Part shown: piece by piece, positions 1-6,785 of the stretch | Layout: the number at the start of each line of letters is the position of its first letter | Position numbering within the stretch: position 1 is the first letter of the stretch | Assembly (NCBI GenBank): GCA_948857205.1 | Contig: CAQPRV010000063.1 | Span: 1 to 11,145 of the forward strand | DNA length: 11,145 nt | Reading direction: 5' to 3' | DNA from: an uncultured Clostridia bacterium | Lineage (GTDB): Bacteria > Bacillota > Clostridia > TANB77 > CAG-508 | Notes under the pieces: model-generated | What the model was told of the DNA's origin: nothing | The model's database searches: none | Seen by the model: only the letters and a program-made list of their open reading frames with translations | Position numbers and translations under genes: made by a program

Positions 1-64
1 AATATTTGTAAGGCAGCCGAGAATTTGAATAAATATTTTAGATATTATTCTTCCCTTTATTTAA

Positions 65-142
65 TTATCTGCCCTAAAAATCAAGATTTGTAGGACTTAA
101 GTAGCTTAGTTCAATAGCAATTTACTGAACTGTAACAGATAA
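65..142. other. Possible structured RNA or leader, three-way-junction fold
   Basis: TTATCTG (65-71) pairs with CAGATAA (136-142). Inside this lie an interrupted hairpin, CCTA/TAGG plus AAA/TTT (73-94), and a perfect 6-bp hairpin, AGTTCA (108-113) with TGAACT (126-131). Together they can form a three-way junction. It lies upstream of the predicted promoter of the next gene, so it would not be in that promoter's mRNA. It could be the tail of an upstream transcript or an independent small RNA. I recognise no named RNA family, and in AT-rich DNA part of this pairing may be chance. Confidence 0.25.
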
Positions 143-176
143 ATTAAAAAAATAAAAACTTAAATGGAAAAAAATG

Positions 177-204
177 TTGTAATTTTTGAAATTATTGATA
201 TAAT
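177..204 (+). promoter_or_regulatory. Sigma-A type promoter of the phosphofructokinase gene
   Basis: TTGTAA (177-182), a 16-bp spacer and TATAAT (199-204), with TGA just before the -10 giving an extended -10. The start site would be near 211. The ribosome binding site GAGGGAGG (225-232) follows, 5 nt before the ATG at 238. Confidence 0.55.
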
Positions 205-237
205 AATAAATAATAATTACTTAAGAGGGAGGAAAAA

Positions 238-1383
238 ATGTTAAGAAAAGTAGGAATATTAGCAAATGGTGGAGATGTATCAGGCTTTAATGCAGTAATA
301 AGAGCAATAGTAAAAACAGCAGAACATCATGGCGTAGAATGTTATGGAATTATGGATGGATATAATGGATTACTAAAAAAAGATTTTGAAAGATTAACAA
401 CATCACAAGATGGGGAAGCAACAGGAATTTTACCAAAAGGAGGATCAATAATAGGATCATCTACAAATTCAAATTTATTTAATTACAAAATAGAAAAAGA
501 AGATGGAACAATAGAATACAAAGATATGTCAGATAAAGCAATTGAAAACATAAAAGAATTTGGATTTGACTGTATTTTTACCTTAGGAGGAGATGGAACA
601 CAAAAATCAGCAAGAGACTTTTCAACAAAAGGTGTAAAAGTAATAGGTGTGCCAAAAACCATTGATAATGATGTTGCATGTACAGAAATAACGTTTGGAT
701 ACAATACCGCAGTATCAGTAGCAATGGAAGCTCTAGATAGATTGCATACAACAGGAGAAACACATCATAGAATAATGGTATTAGAAGTTATGGGAAGATA
801 TGCAGGCTGGATAGCTTTAGAAGCATCAATAGCAGGAGGAGCAGATATAGCACTAATTCCAGAAATTCCATATGATATACAAAAAGTTGCACAAAAAATT
901 GAAAATAGAAAAAAAGTTGGAAAAAACTTTAGTGTAGTTGTTGTAGCAGAAGGAGCAAAGCCTTTAGGTGGAGAAATTACAATAAAAAATAAAAGAGATA
1001 ATGGAATTGGTGTTGATAATACAAAACTTGGAGGAGTTGGAGAAATTGTAGCGAAACAACTAGAAGAATTAACAGGTTTAGAAGCTAGAAATACAACTTT
1101 AGGATATATGCAAAGAGGAGGAACACCAACAGCTTTTGATAGAGTTTTATGTTCAAAGTATGGAACAAAAGCAATGGAACTTGCAATTCAAGAAAAGTTT
1201 GGACAACTTGTAGTAATTAAAAATGGTAGATTAGATTCAGTATCTTTAGAAGATGTAGTAGGAAAGAACACAAAAATAGGAGCTGTATCAGGAAATACTG
1301 AAGAAAGTAATTTAAGAAAAGTTACTATGGAAGATGACTTAGTAAAAACAGCTAGAAATTTAGGAATAAATTTAGGAGATTAA
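238..1383 (+). CDS. pfkA: 6-phosphofructokinase, ATP-dependent, group III-like
   Basis: Cytosolic glycolytic kinase that phosphorylates fructose 6-phosphate to fructose 1,6-bisphosphate. The 381-aa protein carries the family signatures in order: N-terminal nucleotide loop GGDVSGFNAVIR (11-22), GGDGT (117-121), PKTIDND (139-145) with the catalytic Asp143, MGRYAGW (185-191) and the sugar-phosphate segment LGYMQRGGTPTAFDR (288-302). Glycine in GGDGT argues for ATP as donor, because PPi-dependent enzymes have Asp there. Lysine in PKTIDND is the residue typical of PPi and group III enzymes, whereas classical bacterial ATP-PFKs have Gly. This G/K mix is known from group III ATP enzymes. The first motif has VS where GGDxPG is usual, which is odd. 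Length suits group III (classical PfkA is about 320 aa). No terminator is seen after it. Confidence 0.93.
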   Translation: MLRKVGILANGGDVSGFNAVIRAIVKTAEHHGVECYGIMDGYNGLLKKDFERLTTSQDGEATGILPKGGSIIGSSTNSNLFNYKIEKEDGTIEYKDMSDKAIENIKEFGFDCIFTLGGDGTQKSARDFSTKGVKVIGVPKTIDNDVACTEITFGYNTAVSVAMEALDRLHTTGETHHRIMVLEVMGRYAGWIALEASIAGGADIALIPEIPYDIQKVAQKIENRKKVGKNFSVVVVAEGAKPLGGEITIKNKRDNGIGVDNTKLGGVGEIVAKQLEELTGLEARNTTLGYMQRGGTPTAFDRVLCSKYGTKAMELAIQEKFGQLVVIKNGRLDSVSLEDVVGKNTKIGAVSGNTEESNLRKVTMEDDLVKTARNLGINLGD

Positions 1384-1442
1384 TTATAAAATTAATATTT
1401 AGTTTTATTAAAATATAATAAGAATAAAAAATGGCGATAAAT

Positions 1443-1465
1443 GTTGAAAAATAATTCTTTTCAAC
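1443..1465 (+). other. Leader stem-loop before membrane protein gene
   Basis: Perfect 8-bp inverted repeat GTTGAAAA (1443-1450) and TTTTCAAC (1458-1465) with a 7-nt loop. It sits 13 bases before the ribosome binding site of the membrane protein. A TATAAT at 1414-1419 upstream could be its -10, though no good -35 is seen. There is no T-tract, so it is not an intrinsic terminator of the phosphofructokinase gene. Confidence 0.4.
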
Positions 1466-1486
1466 CCAATATGCCTTGAGGAAGGA

Positions 1487-2221
1487 ATGAAATTAAAAAT
1501 GGAAGAAAATAAAAAAGAAGAAAATATAGAAAATGATGTAGAAACAGTAAGCAAAGAAAATAAAGCAAATAATACAGAGGAGTTAAAAAAGGAAACAGTT
1601 GATACAGTGTCACAAGTTAAAGACACAATAAAAAATGTAAATATAAAGCAAGATAGTATTGAAACAAAAGGATTTATATTAGAAATGTTTAAAAATCCAG
1701 TTGAAAAATTGCAACAAATTGTAAATAAAGATAATGGAAAATATTTAACATATGCAATAATTATTCTTGCAATTTGGGTAATAGCAGAATTAGTAAGTAG
1801 AAGTTTTTCTTTTAAACATGTATGGGGATTATCTAATGTTAGTAGTGCATTTATATCAATTATAGTATCAGGTATAACTCCAATAATAAGTATACTTGTT
1901 CTATCATTAATTGTATTTATAATAAACAAAAAGAATAAGAAACAATTAACTACAATATTAACAGTTATAATATCTGCAAGTATTCCTTTAGTTTTAGCAT
2001 CAGTAGTTAGTTTACTAAAAATAGCTAATACAAAAATTTCTTTAATAACAGTACCATTTACAGAATTATGTAATGTCATATCAATTATACTTATGTATTT
2101 TGCAATTAAAGCAGTATTTGGAATAGAAAAAAACTCTGACTTTATAAAGAAATTTGTTATAATTGAAACTATTTATTATATAATATATATTATTTTATCA
2201 TTATTTAATGTAAATATTTAA
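1487..2221 (+). CDS. Multi-pass membrane protein of unknown function
   Basis: The 244-aa protein has a charged, Glu/Lys/Asn-rich cytosolic-type N-terminus (1-60) followed by about five hydrophobic segments near residues 86-104, 119-146, 153-178, 183-212 and 221-241. Lys-rich loops (NKKNKK at 147-152; KK at 221-222) follow the positive-inside pattern. The fold layout recalls YIP1-type small integral membrane proteins, but no diagnostic motif is seen, so no function is assigned. The start at 1487 has GAGG (1478-1481) 5 nt upstream. ATG 1499 (MEENKK) is the alternative, but its spacing would be about 13. The gene is a single unit closed by a strong terminator at 2230-2264. Confidence 0.75.
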   Translation: MKLKMEENKKEENIENDVETVSKENKANNTEELKKETVDTVSQVKDTIKNVNIKQDSIETKGFILEMFKNPVEKLQQIVNKDNGKYLTYAIIILAIWVIAELVSRSFSFKHVWGLSNVSSAFISIIVSGITPIISILVLSLIVFIINKKNKKQLTTILTVIISASIPLVLASVVSLLKIANTKISLITVPFTELCNVISIILMYFAIKAVFGIEKNSDFIKKFVIIETIYYIIYIILSLFNVNI

Positions 2222-2229
2222 AATTATTT

Positions 2230-2264
2230 GTATAAGATTTAAAACAAAATCTTATACTTTTTTT
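2230..2264 (+). terminator. Intrinsic terminator of the membrane protein gene
   Basis: Perfect 11-bp stem GTATAAGATTT (2230-2240) and AAATCTTATAC (2247-2257), loop AAAACA, followed directly by seven T (2258-2264). Confidence 0.9.
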
Positions 2265-2293
2265 ATACAAATTAAATACATTGTATACAAATT
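2264..2293. repeat. Short direct repeat with palindrome, possible operator
   Basis: TATACAAATT occurs at 2264-2273 and again at 2284-2293. The second copy is part of the perfect palindrome TTGTATACAA (2281-2290). It lies 55 bases upstream of the nagZ promoter, so a regulator site is possible, but AT-rich chance repeats are common. Confidence 0.25.
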
Positions 2294-2344
2294 TATTTCA
2301 TAAATTGTTCGAGTATATGCTTAATATTATTTTAAAATAAAATA

Positions 2345-2373
2345 TTGTATTTAAAAAACTAGTATAGTATAAT
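2345..2373 (+). promoter_or_regulatory. Sigma-A type promoter of nagZ
   Basis: TTGTAT (2345-2350), a 17-bp spacer and perfect TATAAT (2368-2373). The start site would be near 2380, directly before the GAGGGG ribosome binding site (2387-2392). Confidence 0.6.
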
Positions 2374-2396
2374 AAAAACAATAAAAGAGGGGTTGT

Positions 2397-3482
2397 ATGA
2401 AATATAAAATAAGTGAACTAACAAAAGAAGAAAAAATAGGTCAAATGCTCATGGTTGGAATGGAGACAAGCTATATAACAGAAAGAATAAGAAAATTAAT
2501 ACAAACCTATAAAATAGGTGGAATAATATTATACAGAAAAAATTTTGGAACATATGAAGACTTAGTTAAACTAATAAATGAGCTAAAAGAATTAAACAAA
2601 GAAAATAAAATACCACTAACAATTGCAATAGATCAAGAAGGAGGAAGAGTAAATAGATTACCACCAGAATTTCACAAGCTACCTTCTGCAAACATAATAG
2701 AAAAAAATGGAAGTACAGAATTAGTTGAAAAATCATCAAAGATAATTGCTCAAATATTAGAAAGTTGTGGAATAAATATGAATTTTGCGCCAGTACTAGA
2801 TCTTAAGAATTTTGGAGATAAACATGCAATAGGAGATAGAGCATATTCGAATAATATAGATATTGTAAGCAAAGATGGGATAACATTTATGAAACAATTA
2901 CAAGAAAAAAATATAATATCAGTAATAAAACATTTTCCAGGGCATGGATCAACAAAACAAGATTCACATTATACATTACCAATTATACAAAAAAGTTACA
3001 AAGAAATAGAACAAGAAGATATAATACCATTTGAAAGGGCAATTAAAAATGGAGCAGATGCTATACTAGTTGGGCATTTAGTAATACCAAAAATAACAAA
3101 AATACATCCAGCATCGCTTTCAAAAATATTTATTGGAAAATATATTAGGAAAAAGTACAAATACAATAAACTATTAATAACAGATGACTTAAAAATGAAA
3201 GCAATAAAGTTGTTTTATGGAGAAGCTAGAGCAGTAAGGAAAGCATTTGAAGCTGGAAATGACATAATAGTTTTTAGGTATAATAAAAACAAAGAAGAAA
3301 AAGCAATTCAAGGTTTACTAAATGTATATAACAAAAATATAGGAAGAGTAAATAGGAGTGTAATTAGAATTTTAAAACAAAAAGAAAAATATGAATTTGA
3401 AAAAAATACTACAAAATCAACTATTAATATAAAAGAAATAAATGAACAAATTGATAAAATTAGAGAAGAATGTAATATATAA
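2397..3482 (+). CDS. nagZ: Glycoside hydrolase family 3, NagZ-type beta-N-acetylhexosaminidase
   Basis: Family 3 hydrolase expected to remove N-acetylglucosamine from muropeptides in cell-wall recycling. The 361-aa sequence shows the single TIM-barrel domain: IAIDQEGGRVNRL (77-88), the NagZ hallmark KHFPGHGSTKQDSHYTLP (178-195) with the Asp189/His191 acid-base dyad loop, DAILVGHLVIP (221-231), and ITDDLKM (261-267), in which Asp263 is the expected nucleophile. The His-containing GHGxxxxDSH loop separates NagZ enzymes from the broader beta-glucosidases. No signal peptide or lipobox is visible, so a cytosolic location is likely. The C-terminal tail from about 335 is Lys/Glu-rich and lacks the second GH3 domain of the long forms. 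Own promoter at 2345-2373; the helicase-like gene follows 69 bases later and may be cotranscribed. Confidence 0.9.
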   Translation: MKYKISELTKEEKIGQMLMVGMETSYITERIRKLIQTYKIGGIILYRKNFGTYEDLVKLINELKELNKENKIPLTIAIDQEGGRVNRLPPEFHKLPSANIIEKNGSTELVEKSSKIIAQILESCGINMNFAPVLDLKNFGDKHAIGDRAYSNNIDIVSKDGITFMKQLQEKNIISVIKHFPGHGSTKQDSHYTLPIIQKSYKEIEQEDIIPFERAIKNGADAILVGHLVIPKITKIHPASLSKIFIGKYIRKKYKYNKLLITDDLKMKAIKLFYGEARAVRKAFEAGNDIIVFRYNKNKEEKAIQGLLNVYNKNIGRVNRSVIRILKQKEKYEFEKNTTKSTINIKEINEQIDKIREECNI

Positions 3483-3551
3483 AAAATAAATATTGGTTTA
3501 TAGGTATAACCATTATAAAAACCTAAATAGTACTAAAAGGAAAAAATAGAA

Positions 3552-5270
3552 ATGGTAAATAATGAATTAGTAGATAAAGTGTATGAAATATTAAACTCTA
3601 TACCTATCAATACAGAGAATGCAGGATTAATTGCAAATATAAAGAAAGATTTAATGGATAACGATTTAGCGGGAGCATTACAAAAAGTAAATATATTAAC
3701 AAATATGTCAAATAAAAATATTAGACAAAATATTAGCGAATCAGAAAATAGAGATAATGACATTTACCCCAAAAAATTAAGCAATCCAGATTTAGAATGT
3801 AAATATATAGGCTTATTATTAAATGAACCAAAATATATTGTAAAATATTATTTTTTATTTAATGAATGTTTTTTTGAAGATGACGAATTATTAAATATAT
3901 ATAAAAGTATACTTTTTACAGAAGGAGGAAGTTATACTCCAGAAATCGCAAAAGATGGTTTTAATTTTGCAAGAGATACAGAGGCATCATATAATTTAAA
4001 AAATAACTTAAAAAGAGAAGTTCAAAATAAAAAATATAATATGGAAAAAGTATACAGGGAACTTAAGAAAATATTTATATTAAGAAAAAGTTATATAGAA
4101 ACTCCAATAAAAGAATTACAAGATAAAGTAGTAGAAATAAAAGATTATGCATTATACAATCAAATGTCAGAAGAAGAGATAAAAAATGCTATAATTCAAG
4201 TAAATGATACAGAAAAATTTAAAAGAGCAATTTTGAATGAAGGTTTAACAGGTTTTTTGCAAGCAGGTGACAACAATTTAAGAAATGGTTTACAATTACC
4301 ATTTCCAATATTAACACATGTCTTTAAAGGAATAAGAAAAGGTGAGACAATGGTGTATGCAATGCCTTCAAATGCTGGAAAAAGTAGATTTACAACAAAT
4401 ATCGCAGCACATACAGCACTTGTTCATAAGAAAAAGGTTTTAATTATATCAAATGAAATGTCAGAAGAAAAAATGAGACTTTGTTTAATTACTACTATTA
4501 TAAATAATGAACAGATACAAGAATTACATGGTTATAAAATAAAAAAAACAGAGGGAGAATTATTAGAATTTAAATTTAAAGCAGATAATCCTAAAGAGGT
4601 AAAAGTTGATAAAGATGGTTTTGTTATTAAAGAAGAAAACGAAACACAAAAAGAATTTGTAAAAAGGTTAGAAAAAGTATCTACAGAATTTAATCAAGTA
4701 ATAGCTATAACTGATTGGGCAAATAAGGAAATAAAAAATTCACTTTATTTTATTAACATAACAGATCATACAAATGATGAATTAAAAAAAGTAATAATGA
4801 ATTATTATTACAAGGAACAAATAGAGTATGTATTTTATGATACTTTAAAAACAGACACTGCAAATATAGGAATTGGAGAAGAACTTAAAAAAACAGCAAC
4901 AATTTTATCAAACTTGGCACAAAATTATAATATGTTTATTTGTGCTACTTTACAATTGGCAGAAACAGATACTTTGCCAGTTAATTTAACTGTAAATGAT
5001 TTAGCTGTAAGTAGAACTGTAAAAGAAGTGCTAGATACTTTAACTTTGTTAAAACAAATCAATCGAGATACACTTGAGAAATATGAGTATTCTTTAAATG
5101 AAGTGGATAATAAATTTTTTGATTTAAAGAAGTTTGATAACCCAGATGTTAGATATTATTCATGTGTTGTAGATAAAAATAGAGCTGGTGCTAAACCTAT
5201 TTTGGTTTTTAGATTAAATTTGGCTTATAATGTTTGGGAAGAACTTGGATATTTAAGGTTAAAACAATAA
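3552..5270 (+). CDS. DnaB-family replicative helicase-like protein, divergent
   Basis: The 572-aa protein has the DnaB plan. A helical N-terminal domain (about 80-125) contains YIGLLLNEPKYI and FFEDDELLNIYKSIL. A linker follows, then a RecA-type ATPase with Walker A MPSNAGKSRF (271-280, Lys277/Ser278), SNEMS (300-304), Walker B YVFYD (426-430), the Gln switch ATLQLAE (465-471), and KNRAG (542-546), matching the KxRxG motif before the last strand. It differs from a housekeeping DnaB in its extra N-terminal region (1-75), a Lys/Glu-rich insertion (about 325-380), and NAGKS in place of SMGKT. A role in DNA unwinding is inferred. It could be a degenerate phage- or plasmid-derived paralogue. Ribosome binding site AAAGG (3536-3540) with an 11-nt spacing. 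It lies outside the 4.5-kb element. Confidence 0.8.
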   Translation: MVNNELVDKVYEILNSIPINTENAGLIANIKKDLMDNDLAGALQKVNILTNMSNKNIRQNISESENRDNDIYPKKLSNPDLECKYIGLLLNEPKYIVKYYFLFNECFFEDDELLNIYKSILFTEGGSYTPEIAKDGFNFARDTEASYNLKNNLKREVQNKKYNMEKVYRELKKIFILRKSYIETPIKELQDKVVEIKDYALYNQMSEEEIKNAIIQVNDTEKFKRAILNEGLTGFLQAGDNNLRNGLQLPFPILTHVFKGIRKGETMVYAMPSNAGKSRFTTNIAAHTALVHKKKVLIISNEMSEEKMRLCLITTIINNEQIQELHGYKIKKTEGELLEFKFKADNPKEVKVDKDGFVIKEENETQKEFVKRLEKVSTEFNQVIAITDWANKEIKNSLYFINITDHTNDELKKVIMNYYYKEQIEYVFYDTLKTDTANIGIGEELKKTATILSNLAQNYNMFICATLQLAETDTLPVNLTVNDLAVSRTVKEVLDTLTLLKQINRDTLEKYEYSLNEVDNKFFDLKKFDNPDVRYYSCVVDKNRAGAKPILVFRLNLAYNVWEELGYLRLKQ

Positions 5271-5290
5271 TTTTTTTATTATTTAATTAT

Positions 5291-5355
5291 AGTGAACTTA
5301 GACTTTTTCTATTTTTAATATGAAAAAGAATGTTAAGTTTACTTTATTATTTTTT
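5291..5355 (+). terminator. Long stem terminator after the helicase gene
   Basis: AGTGAACTTA (5291-5300) pairs with TAAGTTTACT (5334-5343) over 10 bp with one G-U, and inner CTTTTTC (5303-5309) pairs with GAAAAAG (5322-5328). TTATTATTTTTT (5344-5355) follows. It separates the helicase transcript from the peroxiredoxin gene. Confidence 0.75.
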
Positions 5356-5424
5356 AAATTTAGTGTAACATATATTTATTTCTTTCATAAGATATAAAAA
5401 ATATTGCGAAAGGATGTATGTTTT

Positions 5425-5586
5425 ATGGATTATGAATTGATGATGAATGGTAATGTTAAAATAGGACAAAAAGCACCTGATTTTGAAGCAATTTCTACTT
5501 TTGGTGAAATAAAGTTGGAAGATTATAAAGGTAAATGGCTAATTTTATTTTCTCATCCAGGAGATTTTACCCCCGTAAAGTCTTAA
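5425..5586 (+). pseudogene. Peroxiredoxin, N-terminal half, interrupted by element
   Basis: N-terminal 51 residues of a 1-Cys/Prx6-type peroxiredoxin, a thiol peroxidase that reduces H2O2 and organic peroxides. Typical motifs are IGQKAPDFEA (13-22), GEIKLEDYKGKW (27-38) and the catalytic loop LFSHPGDFTPV (41-51). The element joins exactly after this Val. The frame continues with only Lys-Ser-stop from element DNA, so the peroxidatic Cys (would be residue 52) and about 190 C-terminal residues are lost. The 53-aa product should be inactive. ATG 5425 is chosen because AAGGA (5410-5414) lies 10 nt upstream; an in-frame TTG at 5404 would precede that site. The continuation lies at 10091-10677. Confidence 0.92.
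5564..5577 (+). repeat. attL core (left integration core)
   Basis: ATTTTACCCCCGTA, identical to 10091-10104; neighbouring bases on both sides differ. It encodes the Phe-Thr-Pro-Val of the peroxiredoxin catalytic loop. Just inside the element is ATCTTTGG (5586-5593), the reverse complement of CCAAAGAT (10079-10086) just inside the right end. The two would flank the core in the excised attP. Confidence 0.9.
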
Positions 5587-5637
5587 TCTTTGGATGAATA
5601 AACGAAATGCCTGATATTGCTTAGTTTTTTTTCAGCA

Positions 5638-5667
5638 TTGATAAGTTAGTTAGATTTTGCATTTAAT
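5638..5667 (+). promoter_or_regulatory. Possible promoter of the HTH gene
   Basis: TTGATA (5638-5643), an 18-bp spacer and TTTAAT (5662-5667). The start site near 5674 would put the perfect hairpin at 5676-5698 at the very 5' end of the mRNA. Confidence 0.4.
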
Positions 5668-5675
5668 GGCTTAGA

Positions 5676-5698
5676 AATCAATCGTCGAGCGATTGATT
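5676..5698 (+). promoter_or_regulatory. Perfect dyad before the HTH gene
   Basis: AATCAATCG (5676-5684) and CGATTGATT (5690-5698) form a 9-bp stem with loop TCGAG. It stands out as unusually GC-bearing for this region. It lies 16 bases before the TTG start and directly before the weak GGAAAG (5699-5704), so it could be an autoregulatory operator or an mRNA hairpin limiting translation. No T-tract follows. Confidence 0.5.
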
Positions 5699-5714
5699 GG
5701 AAAGAAAATGAATA

Positions 5715-6155
5715 TTGAAAGAATTTAAAGGAGTATGGATTCCATATGAAATAACAAAAGATATAAAATTAAATGATAAAGAGAAAATAGTTTATTCCAT
5801 GATTTTGTATTTAAGCAAAGAGATAGATTGTATCATGTCAAATTCATATATAAGTGAATTATTAAATATTACAAAAATACAAGCATCTAGAATCATAAAT
5901 TCACTTAAGAAAAAAGGATATATAAAAGTAGAAATGACTTATAAAGAAAATTCAAAAGAAATAGCTTTAAGAAAGATTACACCTATATACAAAAATGTTA
6001 ATACCTATAAACAAATTGATACAAAACCTATCAACACAAATGTTAAAGAAATAATAAGTAATAATAAAATATATAATAAAAATAGTTACAGCTATAAAAG
6101 TGAAAGAGATTATAGTGATTTTGATTGGACAAGCTTGTATGCGAATAACTTTTGA
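5715..6155 (+). CDS. Helix-turn-helix replication/regulator-like protein of the element
   Basis: The 146-aa protein opens with KEFKGVWIPYEI (2-13), an opening seen in phage and mobile-element HTH proteins related to DnaD/RepA-type replication initiators. A winged-helix DNA-binding domain follows: SNSYISELLNITKIQASRIINSLKKKGYIKVEM (42-74), with the turn near 49-53 and the recognition helix near 54-66. The middle (90-130) is Asn/Lys-rich and low in complexity, and the tail ends DFDWTSLYANNF. Longer relatives carry more sequence between these parts, so it may be a reduced form. Function as initiator or repressor is not settled. The TTG start is preferred because the only nearby ATG (5708) is out of frame and stops after six codons; the ribosome binding site (GGAAAG) is weak. 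Confidence 0.7.
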   Translation: MKEFKGVWIPYEITKDIKLNDKEKIVYSMILYLSKEIDCIMSNSYISELLNITKIQASRIINSLKKKGYIKVEMTYKENSKEIALRKITPIYKNVNTYKQIDTKPINTNVKEIISNNKIYNKNSYSYKSERDYSDFDWTSLYANNF

Positions 6156-6163
6156 GAATTATC

Positions 6164-6192
6164 TTGACATTAATTTTAGGGAGAGTTAACAT
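6164..6192 (+). promoter_or_regulatory. Promoter of the 95-aa protein gene
   Basis: Perfect TTGACA (6164-6169), a 17-bp spacer and TAACAT (6187-6192). The start site would be near 6199. The -10 lies inside the left arm of the dyad at 6186-6218. Confidence 0.5.
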
Positions 6193-6218
6193 CACACAAC
6201 AATAGGAGGTGATGTTAA
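6186..6218 (+). promoter_or_regulatory. Perfect 10-bp dyad overlapping promoter and ribosome binding site
   Basis: TTAACATCAC (6186-6195) and GTGATGTTAA (6209-6218) are exact inverted repeats separated by 13 bases that contain most of the AGGAGG (6204-6209). The left arm covers the predicted -10 and the right arm ends at the base before the ATG. If transcription starts near 6199 the left arm is not in the mRNA, so an operator is more likely; on read-through from the HTH gene it would also form an RNA hairpin over the ribosome binding site. Confidence 0.6.
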
Positions 6219-6506
6219 ATGAAAAAAGAAGAAATCAATATGTTAGAAACAATATTTGAGGCAAGAGAAGAAGATTTAGCTTTTATTGATGAAAGAGACA
6301 AAAAGTTCATGAGTCAAGATAAAGCCAATAAAATTAAAAAGTCTGATTGCCTAAAGAAAGAATTAGAAAAAATCCCCTATAATCTTAATTGGCTAAAAGA
6401 TAGTATTGAAAAATTGATAAATGATTATGTGGAAACGATTGATTTTGAAAGTTATTATTTTGAAGGACTAAAAGATGGAATAAAATTAAAAGAAGAATTG
6501 AAATAA
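6219..6506 (+). CDS. Small charged helical protein of unknown function
   Basis: 95 residues, rich in Glu, Lys and Asp, mostly predicted helical: METs and acidic turn EAREEDLAFIDERDKK (14-29), then a Lys/Glu helix and KDSIEKLINDYVETIDFESYYFEGLKDGIKLKEEL (60-94). The closing YFEGLKDGIKL resembles the C-terminal F..G...G.KL pattern of small Clostridia accessory proteins, but I cannot name a family. No membrane segment or DNA-binding motif is visible. ATG 6219 has AGGAGG (6204-6209) with a 9-nt spacing; an internal ATG at 6240 is less well placed. It sits 63 bases after the HTH gene and has its own promoter, dyad and terminator, which argues that it is a real, regulated gene. Confidence 0.7.
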   Translation: MKKEEINMLETIFEAREEDLAFIDERDKKFMSQDKANKIKKSDCLKKELEKIPYNLNWLKDSIEKLINDYVETIDFESYYFEGLKDGIKLKEELK

Positions 6507-6517
6507 AAATAAAAACC

Positions 6518-6550
6518 AATATAGATTTGTTGATTTATATTAGTTTTTTT
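6518..6550 (+). terminator. Intrinsic terminator after the 95-aa protein gene
   Basis: AATATAGAT (6518-6526) pairs with ATTTATATT (6533-6541) over 9 bp including one G-U; loop TTGTTG; AG then seven T (6544-6550). Confidence 0.7.
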
Positions 6551-6563
6551 CTGCCAAAAATGA

Positions 6564-6680
6564 GACATCTAAATGACTACTCTAAAATTTAAGAGCACCC
6601 TGCTAAAAGTCACACTTTTAGGTAGTTGTGTTAGTTCGAGATGTCGCCCTGATCCTGCAAAATTGCTTTTGGGCAATTTT
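6564..6680 (+). other. oriT-like region with MOBP-type nick motif
   Basis: A 280-base gap without a gene holds nested inverted repeats ending in a nick-like sequence. GACATCT (6564-6570) matches AGATGTC (6639-6645). An imperfect palindrome lies at 6580-6595. CTAAAAGT (6603-6610) pairs perfectly with ACTTTTAG (6614-6621). ATCCTGC (6652-6658) equals the core nick sequence of RP4/MOBP relaxases (ATCCTG/C), so cleavage would fall between 6657 and 6658. Directly after it, AAAATTGC (6659-6666) pairs with GCAATTTT (6673-6680). The GC content is clearly above the flanks, and no reading frame crosses it. No relaxase is encoded in the element, so use would be in trans. Origin of transfer is an inference from layout. 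Confidence 0.5.
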
Positions 6681-6737
6681 AATTATTGGTAAGACAGAAA
6701 AAATTATAATTAAATAGTAGTTTTATAAAGAGACATA

Positions 6738-6746
6738 TGGTATAAT
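6738..6746 (+). promoter_or_regulatory. Extended -10 promoter of vat
   Basis: TGGTATAAT (6738-6746) is an extended -10 with perfect TATAAT; the -35 position (TAGTTT, 6718-6723) is weak. The start near 6753 gives a 33-nt leader with GAGGT (6774-6778) before the ATG at 6786. No leader peptide or attenuator is seen. Confidence 0.5.
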
Positions 6747-6785
6747 TTGAATGATAACTAGTAATTTTTAAGTGAGGTTGATAGT

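Noticed and set aside
100..131. tRNA-like D-arm sequence (GTAGCTTAGTTCAATAGC)
   Set aside because: No acceptor stem, anticodon arm or T-arm consensus (GTTCGAATC) can be placed around it.
1408..2079. Long - strand frame opposite the membrane protein gene
   Set aside because: It mirrors the + strand gene, has no ribosome binding site or promoter, and its hydrophobic residues are a by-product of AT-rich codons.
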